Counted from the stretch's first letter, positions 15,804-24,575 are shown. The stretch: DNA of 64,000 bases from JABCPE02 sp963530295 (GCA_963530295.1 CAUSCF010000001.1:124001-188000), one strand, 5' to 3'. Numbers and translations: made by a program. Notes: a model not told the origin generated them from the sequence alone.

Positions 15804-17572
15804 ACAAACAACCTTTGCTAATTTGCGCTATCAGTTTTGGATTGGGAATTTTCTTTCAAGACAAATTTGACTTCCCTTTTTGGGGAGCGGCAGCCATATT
15901 AGTTTTAGGAATTGTGGGATTTTTAGCAGGATTTTTTGTCCGAAATTTCTTTTTTGACAGACTGAAATCGGTGTTTTTGGTGTTTTTGTTTTTCGGCATT
16001 GGAATTTTTCTGCACTTTCTCAATTCAAATTCTGCACAAAATTTTGATTTTAAGAAAAATAAAACATCCGAAATCGTTTTTCAACTCAGCAAAAAACTGA
16101 ACTCCAACGAAAGAAACAAACGCTACGAAGTTGAAATTCTTAATTTTGAAAAGTCTTTTTCGGCTGTAATTTCTATTCCGAAAGAACAGAAAGAGCTTGA
16201 TTTTCTGCATTTTTATTCAGCCGAGGCTTACCTCAATCCCACCCAAAAACCGCAATACGATTTTCAGTTTGATTATCAAAAATATTTAGCTCGGCAAAAT
16301 ATTCATTATCAAGGATTTATTCCCAATGAAATTTCATTCAAAAAGAAAGAATCCGTTAGTTTCACTGATAAAATAAAGCAAAAACGACTGGATTTGCTTT
16401 TCAGAATAGATAATTCCAGCCTTCTACCACAGAATAAAGCGATTTTAAAAGGAATAATCCTCGCCGACCGAACGGAAATAGACCAAGAAATCATCAACCA
16501 TTTCAGCAAAACTGGCTTAATCCATATTTTGGCGATTTCGGGTTCTCATATGGCAATTATCTTCTTGATGATTTTATTTGTCTTAAATCCTATTTCAGTA
16601 AAATACAGAAATATTCCGATTTATATTTCATTAGCAGCCATCTGGGGTTTTGCGATATTCATCGATTATGGAAATTCTGTGGTGCGTTCGTGCATCATGA
16701 TTACAGTCTATTATATTATGATTTTTTTGCAGAGAAAACCTAATCTTCTGCACTCTTTGGCTTTGGCTGGAATGATGATACTTTCCATTGATACTCAGCA
16801 ACTTTTCGATGTAGGTTTTCAGTTGAGTTTCTTGGCGGTTTTTGGGATTTTTTGGCTATACAAACCTATTACCCATCATTATAAACCACTAAAAAACAGA
16901 GCGATAAGATTCATTCTAAATACATTTTCTCTAAGTCTTGCCGCCCAGCTGACCACACTTCCATTGATATTATTCTACTTTCATCAGTTTTCTATAATGT
17001 CTGTTTTTATCAATGTTGTCAGCATTATGGTATCGCAGGGATTCATTATTTTTTCCTTTATCGTTTTTATTTTGTTTGGAATAGAATTTACTCCCGATTG
17101 GCTTTTAGAAATCTATGACTGGTGCGCGAGTTTTTTCCTGAATATGGTTGCTTTTTTCTCAAAAACAGATTTTAGTTTTGTGGAAAATGTTTCCATCCAA
17201 ATTCCTGAACTTATTATTTTATTTGTGCTTGTTTATTTATTGAGAAGTGTTTTTGAAAAGCCTAATACAAAGACTTTCACGCGTTTTTCTTTCTTCATTT
17301 TATTATTCATTTTCACAAGAATATTGACTAATTTTTATTTTTGGAAAAAGGAAGAAATATTGCTTCATTCTTTTTTTAAACAAAATATTGTCTCAATAAA
17401 ACAAAGAGACAAAGTTATTTTTATCGTAAGTAATGAGGCTGATATGGAAAAAATTAATAACTTTGTTATAAAATCCTATATTACATCCAGAAGAATAAAA
17501 AATATAGAAATAAAAAAAGTAAAACCTATGACGAAACTAAAAATAAACCAAACCACCTATGAAATAAAATAA
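15800..17572 (+). CDS. ComEC/Rec2 family membrane protein lacking the metallo-beta-lactamase domain
   Basis: A 590-residue polytopic protein. Three membrane helices come first (about 1-75), then a soluble segment of OB-fold type (about 80-185), then the competence domain with the signature GLIHILAISGSHMAI (about 237-251) and about eight further helices to residue 520. In well-studied ComEC proteins this channel takes up single-stranded DNA. Full-length forms usually end in a metallo-beta-lactamase-like domain; here only about 60 soluble residues follow the last helix and no HxHxDH motif is present. It overlaps lpxB by 4 bases. Confidence 0.88.
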   Translation: MNKQPLLICAISFGLGIFFQDKFDFPFWGAAAILVLGIVGFLAGFFVRNFFFDRLKSVFLVFLFFGIGIFLHFLNSNSAQNFDFKKNKTSEIVFQLSKKLNSNERNKRYEVEILNFEKSFSAVISIPKEQKELDFLHFYSAEAYLNPTQKPQYDFQFDYQKYLARQNIHYQGFIPNEISFKKKESVSFTDKIKQKRLDLLFRIDNSSLLPQNKAILKGIILADRTEIDQEIINHFSKTGLIHILAISGSHMAIIFLMILFVLNPISVKYRNIPIYISLAAIWGFAIFIDYGNSVVRSCIMITVYYIMIFLQRKPNLLHSLALAGMMILSIDTQQLFDVGFQLSFLAVFGIFWLYKPITHHYKPLKNRAIRFILNTFSLSLAAQLTTLPLILFYFHQFSIMSVFINVVSIMVSQGFIIFSFIVFILFGIEFTPDWLLEIYDWCASFFLNMVAFFSKTDFSFVENVSIQIPELIILFVLVYLLRSVFEKPNTKTFTRFSFFILLFIFTRILTNFYFWKKEEILLHSFFKQNIVSIKQRDKVIFIVSNEADMEKINNFVIKSYITSRRIKNIEIKKVKPMTKLKINQTTYEIK

Positions 17573-17717
17573 AAAATCCGAGAATTTGTTGGCTCTCGGA
17601 TCATGGCTAATAGATTCTAACATCTACTTTTGACCAATAATGGTCGGGGATTCTAAATATAGTATTTCAAAACAGATTAAAAGAAATACTACAACTAAAA
17701 AAACTAATTATAACATT
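17569..17717 (-). ncRNA. Probable stand-alone small RNA, about 145 nt
   Basis: The gap between comEC and the DUF6089-like gene carries a complete minus-strand transcription unit without an ORF. A -7 box TAATTTTG lies at 17730-17723. Then come a 9-bp hairpin (17660-17668 with 17683-17691, loop 14), a 5-bp GACCA/TGGTC hairpin with a 4-base loop (17632-17636 with 17641-17645), and an 8-bp terminator stem ATCCGAGA/TCTCGGAT (17594-17601 with 17576-17583) followed by six T. The octamer GATTCTAA (plus strand) occurs at 17613-17620 and 17649-17656, flanking the small hairpin. It may be a member of the computationally described Flavo-1 RNA motif; I could not check this. Confidence 0.6.
17571..17601 (-). 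terminator. Terminator of the small RNA
   Basis: Stem ATCCGAGA / TCTCGGAT with a 10-base loop; on the minus strand it is followed by TTTTTTATTTT. On the plus strand there is no T run, so it serves the minus strand only and does not terminate comEC efficiently. Confidence 0.75.
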
Positions 17718-17722
17718 GGGGG

Positions 17723-17730
17723 CAAAATTA
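17723..17730 (-). promoter_or_regulatory. -7 box of the small RNA
   Basis: The minus strand reads TAATTTTG (TAnnTTTG). A TTG lies 12 bases further upstream, closer than the usual -33 spacing. Confidence 0.5.
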
Positions 17731-17875
17731 CAAAATTTATGCCAAAAATCATGTTTTTAATTTAGATTGTTTTTTGGGAATTTATATATCATTGATTTTC
17801 AGGCATAAAAATTTGTTTTTCGTTTCTTAGCCAATAATTTAATAGTATTTTTCGTTTTTTAACAATATTTAGACA

Positions 17876-17903
17876 TTGATAAATTAAAAAAAAGTTATAT
17901 TTG
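17876..17903 (+). promoter_or_regulatory. Promoter of the DUF6089-like / uppS / bamA block
   Basis: TTG (17876-17878), a 17-base spacer and TATATTTG (17896-17903), a full match to the Bacteroidota promoter. The start codon is the ATG at 17935; the in-frame TTG at 17908 is too close to the box to be a likely start. Confidence 0.75.
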
Positions 17904-17934
17904 CAAATTGAAAATAAATAAAATAATTTTAGAT

Positions 17935-18726
17935 ATGAAAAAACACATAACATTTGGATTGTTTACTTTGTGTATGTTTATGGGATTTTCTCAAAGACAT
18001 GAAATAGGAGTAAAAGGCGGATACTCAATTGTTGGAGGGGATGCTAAAAGTGTGATAAGATCTTTTCCTGATGGAGGAACAAATAGGAGAGTTCAGCCTA
18101 CATATATAGGTTTATTTTACAAAAGAAATCTAAACCCAAGACAGGGAATAAGAGTTGAGGGAGCATATAATATTGCTTTCTTTGACAATATTTATACAGG
18201 GGGGGTTAAAGTTTCAAATGATATCTTGGAGGCATCTGCTTTATTTGAATATGCTTTTTTCTCTATCAATGATGAGTTAAAAAAGAATCAAACTAAATTT
18301 AGTCCATATGTTTTCGCAGGGCTTTCTGGGTTGATGTATGATTCTCCAAACCTTAATACTACTGTAACACAATCAGGTAGTGGATTTTTGATTTCTACGA
18401 CATATCCTGGTGAAAATATTCACAAGAAGAAGGTGACTTTAGGTATTCCTTTTGGTTTAGGTCTAAAATACAAATTTGGATATAATTGGTCTATCTTTGC
18501 TGAGGCTATGTTTAGATATACATTTACTGATAATCTTGATTATAGTAATCTTGAAAAGATGAATCATACTATTAGATATAATGTTTCTCCTGCAAACCGT
18601 GCAGCTGCAGAAACTGCTCTACAACAGTATATGGATGGACACAAGGGTAAAGGAAAAGATTGGTTAAACTCTGTTACAATAGGTATTTCCTATGCATTTG
18701 GAAGACCACCTTGTTATTGTAAATAA
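17935..18726 (+). CDS. Outer-membrane beta-barrel protein, DUF6089-like
   Basis: A 263-residue protein with a signal peptide (MKKHITFGLFTLCMFMGFSQ) and a mature part of alternating beta strands typical of an eight-stranded barrel of OmpA/porin type: GVKGGYSIVGGD, YIGLFYKR, IRVEGAYNIAFF, FAGLSGLMYD, LGIPFGLGLKYKF and the last strand SVTIGISYAFGR. It resembles the DUF6089 family, whose gene commonly precedes uppS-bamA in Flavobacteriia. A C-terminal GRPPCYCK adds two cysteines beyond the last strand. Function is unknown; the position suggests a role in envelope assembly. Confidence 0.8.
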   Translation: MKKHITFGLFTLCMFMGFSQRHEIGVKGGYSIVGGDAKSVIRSFPDGGTNRRVQPTYIGLFYKRNLNPRQGIRVEGAYNIAFFDNIYTGGVKVSNDILEASALFEYAFFSINDELKKNQTKFSPYVFAGLSGLMYDSPNLNTTVTQSGSGFLISTTYPGENIHKKKVTLGIPFGLGLKYKFGYNWSIFAEAMFRYTFTDNLDYSNLEKMNHTIRYNVSPANRAAAETALQQYMDGHKGKGKDWLNSVTIGISYAFGRPPCYCK

Positions 18727-18733
18727 AAAATAA

Positions 18734-19483
18734 ATGATATCTGTAAAAGAAAAGTTAAATTTTGATAATCTGCCCAAGCATGTTGCCATCATTATGGATG
18801 GCAACGGCAGGTGGGCAAAATCACAAAATAAAGAAAGAACTTTTGGGCATAAAAATGCCATAAAAGCTGTAAGAGAGGCTATCAGTGCTTGTAATGAAGT
18901 GGGTATTCCTTATCTTACACTTTATACTTTTTCAACGGAAAACTGGAACAGACCAACGGAGGAAGTAGATACGCTTATGAATCTACTTTCTTCTACATTG
19001 TTACAGGAAGCTGAAGAGATTTTTTCAAAAGGAATTAGAATTCGTGCCATAGGAGATTTAGAAGCACTACCAGAAGATGTAAGAAGCCAGCTCTATAATA
19101 TTATGGAGCTTACTAAAAATAACACCAAAGGAAACCTTACACTAGCTCTAAGCTATGGTTCACAAAAAGAAATACTAAATGCTGTAAAAGAACTGTGTAA
19201 AAAGGTAAAAAATGGAGATATTGATGGAAATGATATTGATGAACATCTTTTTGAACAGCATCTATATACCAAGGAAATTCCACCAGTAGATTTACTTATT
19301 AGAACAAGTGGAGAAGTTCGGGTTAGTAATTTCCTACTCTGGCAGATAGCATATGCGGAGATGCAGTTTATAGATGTTTTATGGCCAGACTTTACCAAAG
19401 AAACTTTTTTCCAATGTATTTTAGACTATCAAACTAAAGAACGCCGATTCGGTAAAATAAGTGAGCAGTTAGAAAACAAGTAG
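18734..19483 (+). CDS. uppS: Isoprenyl transferase (undecaprenyl diphosphate synthase type)
   Basis: A 249-residue cis-prenyltransferase that extends farnesyl diphosphate to the C55 lipid carrier used for peptidoglycan, O-antigen and capsule. It has the catalytic HVAIIMDGNGRWAK (about 16-29), YLTLYTFSTENWNRP (about 60-74) and the C-terminal DLLIRTSGEVRVSNFLLWQ (about 190-208) that binds the homoallylic diphosphate. Length is normal. It is 7 bases downstream of the barrel gene and 27 upstream of bamA. Confidence 0.96.
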   Translation: MISVKEKLNFDNLPKHVAIIMDGNGRWAKSQNKERTFGHKNAIKAVREAISACNEVGIPYLTLYTFSTENWNRPTEEVDTLMNLLSSTLLQEAEEIFSKGIRIRAIGDLEALPEDVRSQLYNIMELTKNNTKGNLTLALSYGSQKEILNAVKELCKKVKNGDIDGNDIDEHLFEQHLYTKEIPPVDLLIRTSGEVRVSNFLLWQIAYAEMQFIDVLWPDFTKETFFQCILDYQTKERRFGKISEQLENK

Positions 19484-19510
19484 TAAAAGTAGAATTTAAG
19501 AAAAAATCAC

Positions 19511-22033
19511 ATGAATTTTAAAATATTGCCAATTATCCTTCTAATGGCATCTGCAACTCAGGTTCAAGGACAGATTACCCAAAAAGAAAATGCAACACAG
19601 ATTTCTGAAAAACAAAGCGGAAGTTATACCCTTCAGGGAATCGTTGTAGATGGTGTGAAAAAATACACTCCTGAGCAAATATTAAAATTTACAGGTCTCT
19701 ACAAAGGAGAAGTTGTGGAAATACCTGGGCAGAGAATCAGTAATGCAATCAAAAAACTTTGGGATACGAACTCTTTCTCAAAAGTGGAAGTTTATGTAGA
19801 AAGCATAAATGGGGAACAAGTCGTTTTAAGATTTGCTTTACAAGATTTGAAGGAACTTAAAGATATTAAATTCACAGGAAAAGGCATTAAAAAATCCCAA
19901 AATGAAAAGTTAATCAAGGAAAATGATCTAAAACCTGGAACAAAAATTACTGAAAATTTAGTTTCTACGCTTCAAAATAAAATCCCTCAACAATACATTA
20001 AAAAAGGATTTGCGGATGCTAAAATCAATATCCAAGAAAAACCAAATGGCGAAGATCCGAATTTGGTAGATTGGACCATTGAAGTTGATAAAGGGAAAAA
20101 AGTAAAAATAGAAAGTATCAACTTTGAAGGAAATGAAAATATTTCTTCCAAAAAACTTAGAAAAAAAGGATTTAAAAATACTAAACAAAAAAGATTTTTC
20201 GCTGGTATTCTTAAACCATCTAAACTCATAAAAGAAAAATACGAGGAAGACAAACATAATTTGATAAGCTACTATAAATCACTAGGTTACAGAGATGCTA
20301 AAATCATTTCTGATACTATAACGAGAAGTGACAAAGGTTTTGATATCAAAGTAAAATTAGAAGAAGGAAAAAAATACTATATTGGAAATATAGAATTCTA
20401 CGGAAATACTGTTTTCTCCACAGAAACACTACAAAGACTTTTGGGATACAAAAAAGGAGACATCTATGATGCCGTAGGATTTAATAAAAAAGTAGGAGAA
20501 GACGGCGGTAAGGATGATGATTCTGATTTGAAATCATTATACATGAATAACGGTTATCTTTTCTCTAACATTACTCCGATAGAAAAGTCTGTAGAAGGAG
20601 ATTCTATCAACCTAGAAATTCGTATCACAGAGGGCGAAAGAGCTACTTGGAACAAAGTTACTTGGTCTGGAAATACCACTACCCATGACCATGTTATCCT
20701 TCGTGCATTGAGAACACGCCCTGGGAAACTTTTCTCTAAGAGTGACATCAAAAGAACTTATTTCGATTTAGCAGGGATGCAGTTCTTTGACCCTCAAAAA
20801 ATCGGACAAGAGATAAAACCAAATCCACAGGATAACACGGTGGATATCCATTGGACATTAGAGGAAAAAGGTTCTTCACAAATCCAGCTTCAGGCAGGAT
20901 ATGGTGGAAACACTTTCATCGGTACATTAGGGCTTACTTTCAACAACTTCTCTTTGAGAAAATTCTTGAAGTTTAACAAGTTAATTCCTCAAGGGGACGG
21001 ACAAACACTTTCTCTACAAGCGCAGGCTGGGCAGTATTTCCAGACTTATAGTGCATCATTTGTAGAGCCATGGCTTTTCGGAAAGAGACCTACTGCTTTG
21101 TCTGTAAGTTTCAGCCACTCTCGTGTGAAATATTCTGATTATTATGGTACCCCTATGAAGTTAAATATTCTATCAGCATCTATTGGGCTTAATAAACTTC
21201 TAGAATGGCCAGATAACTATTTTTCACTTTATACAGGACTTTCTTACCAGAGATACAGTTTTAATAATTATACATTCTATTTTGGGGAAGAAACTCTGAC
21301 GCACGGTACAGCGAATAACTTTGCATTTAATGTAAGTTTGAGCAGAAACTCTGCCGGATATGACCCTATATTCCCTACTACAGGTTCTAATATAGAATTG
21401 TCTGCTAAATTCACTCCACCTTATTCATCATTTGGTAATAAGGATTATTCCACTATGTCTACTGCTGATAAATACAGATGGATGGAATACTATAAGATAA
21501 AATTCAAAGCTGATGCTTATAATGAAGTTCTGGGTAAATTGGTTCTTAGAACTAGTGCAGAGATGGGATTCCTTCATGGGTATAATAAGCAGCTGGGAGC
21601 ACCTCCTTTTGAGCGTTTCTACATGGGGGGAACAGGTCTATACAGTGGTAGATATGACGGTAGAGAACTTATCCCGCTTCGTGGATATGATGACCCATCT
21701 ACATCAGGTGGAACATCTACAGATGTAACTCCTACTGGTGGTGGTATTTTGTACAACAGATTTGCTCTTGAGCTGAGATACCCTATTTCTATGAACCAAA
21801 CAGCAAAAATCTACGGATTGGCTTTTGCTGAAGGTGGTAACACATGGAAAGGATTTAACACTTATAACCCATTCAAATTACAGAGATCTGTGGGTGTAGG
21901 TGTGAGAATCTATATGGGAGCATTCGGGCTTATCGGATTTGATTTTGCTTATGGAATTGATAAACTGCCTTATTCTACATCTAATTCTCCTTCAGGATGG
22001 CAGACTCACTTCTTGATGAATCAATCACTATAA
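19511..22033 (+). CDS. bamA: Outer-membrane assembly factor BamA
   Basis: An 840-residue protein with a signal peptide (about 1-20), five POTRA domains (about 40-450; examples are LQGIVVDGVKKYTPEQIL and KVKIESINFEGNENISSKKL) and a C-terminal 16-strand barrel (about 460-840). The lid-loop region GGTGLYSGRYDGRELIPLRGYDD (about 704-725) contains the RGY element typical of the Omp85 family. It inserts beta-barrels into the outer membrane. A charged insertion KVGEDGGKDDDSD (about 327-339) sits in the fourth POTRA domain. The next genes encode OmpH/Skp chaperones that deliver its clients. Confidence 0.96.
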   Translation: MNFKILPIILLMASATQVQGQITQKENATQISEKQSGSYTLQGIVVDGVKKYTPEQILKFTGLYKGEVVEIPGQRISNAIKKLWDTNSFSKVEVYVESINGEQVVLRFALQDLKELKDIKFTGKGIKKSQNEKLIKENDLKPGTKITENLVSTLQNKIPQQYIKKGFADAKINIQEKPNGEDPNLVDWTIEVDKGKKVKIESINFEGNENISSKKLRKKGFKNTKQKRFFAGILKPSKLIKEKYEEDKHNLISYYKSLGYRDAKIISDTITRSDKGFDIKVKLEEGKKYYIGNIEFYGNTVFSTETLQRLLGYKKGDIYDAVGFNKKVGEDGGKDDDSDLKSLYMNNGYLFSNITPIEKSVEGDSINLEIRITEGERATWNKVTWSGNTTTHDHVILRALRTRPGKLFSKSDIKRTYFDLAGMQFFDPQKIGQEIKPNPQDNTVDIHWTLEEKGSSQIQLQAGYGGNTFIGTLGLTFNNFSLRKFLKFNKLIPQGDGQTLSLQAQAGQYFQTYSASFVEPWLFGKRPTALSVSFSHSRVKYSDYYGTPMKLNILSASIGLNKLLEWPDNYFSLYTGLSYQRYSFNNYTFYFGEETLTHGTANNFAFNVSLSRNSAGYDPIFPTTGSNIELSAKFTPPYSSFGNKDYSTMSTADKYRWMEYYKIKFKADAYNEVLGKLVLRTSAEMGFLHGYNKQLGAPPFERFYMGGTGLYSGRYDGRELIPLRGYDDPSTSGGTSTDVTPTGGGILYNRFALELRYPISMNQTAKIYGLAFAEGGNTWKGFNTYNPFKLQRSVGVGVRIYMGAFGLIGFDFAYGIDKLPYSTSNSPSGWQTHFLMNQSL

Positions 22034-22044
22034 AAGATATAAAA

Positions 22045-22632
22045 ATGAGAAAATACGCATTATTTTTAGGAATAATTTTCATGTTTGGGGGATTTGTAGT
22101 ATCTTCGGCACAGAAAATTGGCGTGGTAGATTCTGATTTTATCTTGAAAAGTCTTCCCGAATACAAGGAAGCTGATGAAAGATTTAATAAGCAGATAAAA
22201 TACTGGCAGATGCAGCTGGATTCCTTGCAGTCAAACTACAATAAAAAGAAAGAACTCTTTGATAATGAAAGAATCCTTTTAGTAGGAGAACAACTGAAAA
22301 CAAGGGAAAAAGAAGTGGCTGATTTGGAGAAAAAAGTGCAGGCTCATTTGAAAGAAAAATTCACTGCACAAGGTGAAATCAACACATTCAGAGCCAAAGT
22401 AGTCCAGCCTTTTCAAGAAAAAGTGTGGAACGCCATCAGAACTATTGCTGAAAAAAATGATTTAGGCATAATTCTTGATAGAAGTTCTGACAGCAGTGTA
22501 TTATTCACGGATAAAAGGTATGACTACACCAAGATGGTGCTGGATCTCCTGATGAGGGACAACCCAAAAGATGGAGAGAAGGATAAAGAAAATAAAAAGG
22601 AAAAAAATAATTCCAAGAAAAATAAAAAATAA
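22045..22632 (+). CDS. OmpH/Skp family periplasmic chaperone, first copy
   Basis: A 195-residue protein counted from the ATG at 22045 (MRKYALFLGIIF), which gives a proper signal peptide; an earlier in-frame start lies inside bamA. The mature N-terminus AQKIGVVDSDFILKSLPEY is the Skp beta strand, followed by long charged helices (about 45-130) forming the chaperone tentacles and the closing strand NDLGIILDRSSDSSVLFTD. The C-terminal 25 residues are almost all Lys, Asn, Asp and Glu, an extension that most Skp proteins lack. It lies 11 bases downstream of bamA. Confidence 0.9.
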   Translation: MRKYALFLGIIFMFGGFVVSSAQKIGVVDSDFILKSLPEYKEADERFNKQIKYWQMQLDSLQSNYNKKKELFDNERILLVGEQLKTREKEVADLEKKVQAHLKEKFTAQGEINTFRAKVVQPFQEKVWNAIRTIAEKNDLGIILDRSSDSSVLFTDKRYDYTKMVLDLLMRDNPKDGEKDKENKKEKNNSKKNKK

Positions 22633-22656
22633 GAATATTAAATTTAATCAAAAGTT

Positions 22657-23160
22657 ATGAAAAAATCAGGTTTATTATTTGCATTCGCAATGTTTTTAAT
22701 GTCTTTCGGGACAGTTAGCGCTCAGAAACTAGCAACTCTAGATGTTGCAGAAATCTTGAACCTAATGCCAGAAAAGAAAAAAGCTGACCAGCAACTAGAA
22801 GCTTTCAGCAAAACTAAACAAGCTGAAATCGAAAAGCAAATGACAGCTGCTGAAGCTAAATTCAAAAAATACCAAGAAGAAGCTCCTAAGCAAACTCAAA
22901 AGGTAAATGAAGAAAGAAACCAAGAATTGCAAAAATTACAACAAAATATTCAGCAAATGACTCAAGTAGCTCAGCAAGACTTAGCTAAGAGACAAAACGA
23001 GGCATATGCACCTATCGAAAAGAAAGTGAATGATGCTGTAGCAAAAGTAGCAAAAGCTAACGGATGGGATTTTGTATTCGATACTAATACAGTTGGTCTT
23101 ATTTACAGAGGTGGAGCAGATGCTACTGCAGCAGTAAAAAAAGAATTAGGACTTAAATAA
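22657..23160 (+). CDS. OmpH/Skp family periplasmic chaperone, second copy
   Basis: A 167-residue protein with signal peptide (MKKSGLLFAFAMFLMSFGTV, cleavage near SAQ) and the Skp layout: QKLATLDVAEILNLMPEKKK (about 23-42), a Gln/Lys/Glu-rich coiled coil (about 43-125) and ANGWDFVFDTNTVGLIYRG at the end. It is shorter than the preceding copy and lacks its charged tail. A strong terminator follows 25 bases after the stop, closing the barrel/uppS/bamA/ompH transcription unit. Confidence 0.92.
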   Translation: MKKSGLLFAFAMFLMSFGTVSAQKLATLDVAEILNLMPEKKKADQQLEAFSKTKQAEIEKQMTAAEAKFKKYQEEAPKQTQKVNEERNQELQKLQQNIQQMTQVAQQDLAKRQNEAYAPIEKKVNDAVAKVAKANGWDFVFDTNTVGLIYRGGADATAAVKKELGLK

Positions 23161-23184
23161 TTTTTCTTAATAATTAAGACACAA

Positions 23185-23212
23185 AACCACTCAATATTGA
23201 GTGGTTTTTTTT
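23185..23212 (+). terminator. Terminator of the bamA-ompH unit
   Basis: Perfect 22-base palindrome: AACCACTCAAT (23185-23195) and ATTGAGTGGTT (23196-23206), followed by a T run. The end of the T run merges with the -7 box of the next gene. Confidence 0.9.
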
Positions 23213-23219
23213 AAATTTG
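23212..23219 (+). promoter_or_regulatory. -7 box of the thioesterase gene
   Basis: TAAATTTG, an exact TAnnTTTG, 18 bases before the ATG at 23238 and touching the T run of the preceding terminator. An in-frame TTG at 23217 lies in the box and is not the start. Confidence 0.65.
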
Positions 23220-23237
23220 ACATTTAAATACTTTACA

Positions 23238-23708
23238 ATGGAACTATTTTCAAAAGCAAAAATCAGATTTACAGACTGTGACCCAATGGGGCACCTTAAT
23301 AATTCTAGATACATAGACTACATGCTCAATGCCCGAGAAGACCACATGGCAGAGCATTACGAATTTACCCATGAAGAATACGCCCACAAAACAGGCTGTG
23401 TATGGATAGTTATACAAAACGAAATAGCCTATCTGAAAGAAGTGAAATACAACAAAGAAGTGATTATTTCCAGCAAACTGATAGAACTAAATGACAGAAC
23501 CTGCAAAATAGAACTTCTCATGAAAGACCTAAACACAGAGAAAATATACGCTGTGCTTTGGTGTACTTTCATTCATTTTAATCTAAAATCCAGAAAATCA
23601 GAAGTGATGGGTGAGGATATCATTCAAGCAAACCAAAAATTTTTGACCAAAGTAGAACAGACTGATTTTCAGTCAAGAGCTAATTATCTAAGAACTCTAA
23701 ACAAATAA
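23238..23708 (+). CDS. Acyl-CoA thioesterase, hotdog fold
   Basis: A 156-residue protein counted from the ATG at 23238. RFTDCDPMGHLNNSRYIDYM (about 9-28) is the 4-hydroxybenzoyl-CoA-thioesterase-type hotdog signature with the catalytic Asp after MGH-type positions, and YLKEVKYNKEVIISSKLIEL forms the beta core. Family members hydrolyse acyl-CoA or acyl-ACP thioesters in the cytoplasm; the substrate here is unknown. The next gene (rfbD) begins 3 bases after its stop. Confidence 0.85.
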   Translation: MELFSKAKIRFTDCDPMGHLNNSRYIDYMLNAREDHMAEHYEFTHEEYAHKTGCVWIVIQNEIAYLKEVKYNKEVIISSKLIELNDRTCKIELLMKDLNTEKIYAVLWCTFIHFNLKSRKSEVMGEDIIQANQKFLTKVEQTDFQSRANYLRTLNK

Positions 23709-23711
23709 TCC

Positions 23712-24575
23712 ATGAAAAAAATTCTTGTAATCGGTGGAAATGGACAGCTTGGAAACTGTTTGAACAAAATAGCTTCTGACTATTCTTTGGAGTATGAATT
23801 CTGTTTCACAGATTATGATACTTTGGATATCACGGATAAAAATCAAGTTGATAGTTATTTCTCTGATTATCAACCTGATTTCTGCATCAATGCTTCTGCA
23901 TACACAGCTGTAGATTTGGCTGAACAGGAAAAAGAAAAAGCTTTCGCGGTCAATGCCGAAGGCGTGGGATACCTTGCCGAAGCCTGTGCAGAGCTTAACA
24001 TTGATTTAATCCATATTTCCACAGATTATGTATTTGATGGCGAGACCGACCTTCCCTACACGGAAGATGATTTTACCAATCCTCTCGGAGTTTATGGTGC
24101 GTCCAAATTAGAAGGAGAAAACCTTGCTTTGGAAAAAAATCCGAAAACCATCATCATCAGGACATCTTGGCTTTATTCTGAGTTTAATAAAAATTTCGTG
24201 AAAACGATGCTCAATCTATTCAGCACCAAAGATGAACTGAATGTAGTAGCTGACCAGTTCGGACAGCCTACTAATGCCAATGACCTTGCCGAGGTGATTA
24301 TGAAAATCATCCGTACAGAAGAAAAAGAATACGGAATTTTCCATTTTTCTAACTATCCTGAGACTACTTGGTTTGATTTTGCACAAAAAATCGCAGAACT
24401 ATCCGAAAGTAAAATCAAAATAAATCCCATCACCACAGACCAATATCCCACTCCTGCGAAACGCCCTATGCGAAGCACGATGTGTCTGGACAAAATAGAA
24501 AATAGCTACAACATAGAGCCAAGATACTGGGAAAACAGCTTGGAAGAGTGTATGGAAACTTTACTAGAAAAATAA
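23712..24575 (+). CDS. rfbD: dTDP-4-dehydrorhamnose reductase
   Basis: A 287-residue short-chain dehydrogenase. The Rossmann motif is VIGGNGQLGN (about 6-15), CINASAYTAVDLAEQE (about 59-74) is characteristic of RmlD, and the catalytic pair is YGASKLEGE (Tyr and Lys, about 127-135). It reduces dTDP-4-keto-rhamnose to dTDP-L-rhamnose. The other rhamnose genes (rfbA, rfbB, rfbC) are not in the window. Followed by the glutamine amidotransferase gene after 6 bases. Confidence 0.93.
   Translation: MKKILVIGGNGQLGNCLNKIASDYSLEYEFCFTDYDTLDITDKNQVDSYFSDYQPDFCINASAYTAVDLAEQEKEKAFAVNAEGVGYLAEACAELNIDLIHISTDYVFDGETDLPYTEDDFTNPLGVYGASKLEGENLALEKNPKTIIIRTSWLYSEFNKNFVKTMLNLFSTKDELNVVADQFGQPTNANDLAEVIMKIIRTEEKEYGIFHFSNYPETTWFDFAQKIAELSESKIKINPITTDQYPTPAKRPMRSTMCLDKIENSYNIEPRYWENSLEECMETLLEK

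Noticed and set aside
21997..22044. Upstream start for the first OmpH inside bamA
   Set aside because: It would place 16 polar residues ahead of the signal peptide; the ATG at 22045 gives a normal export signal.
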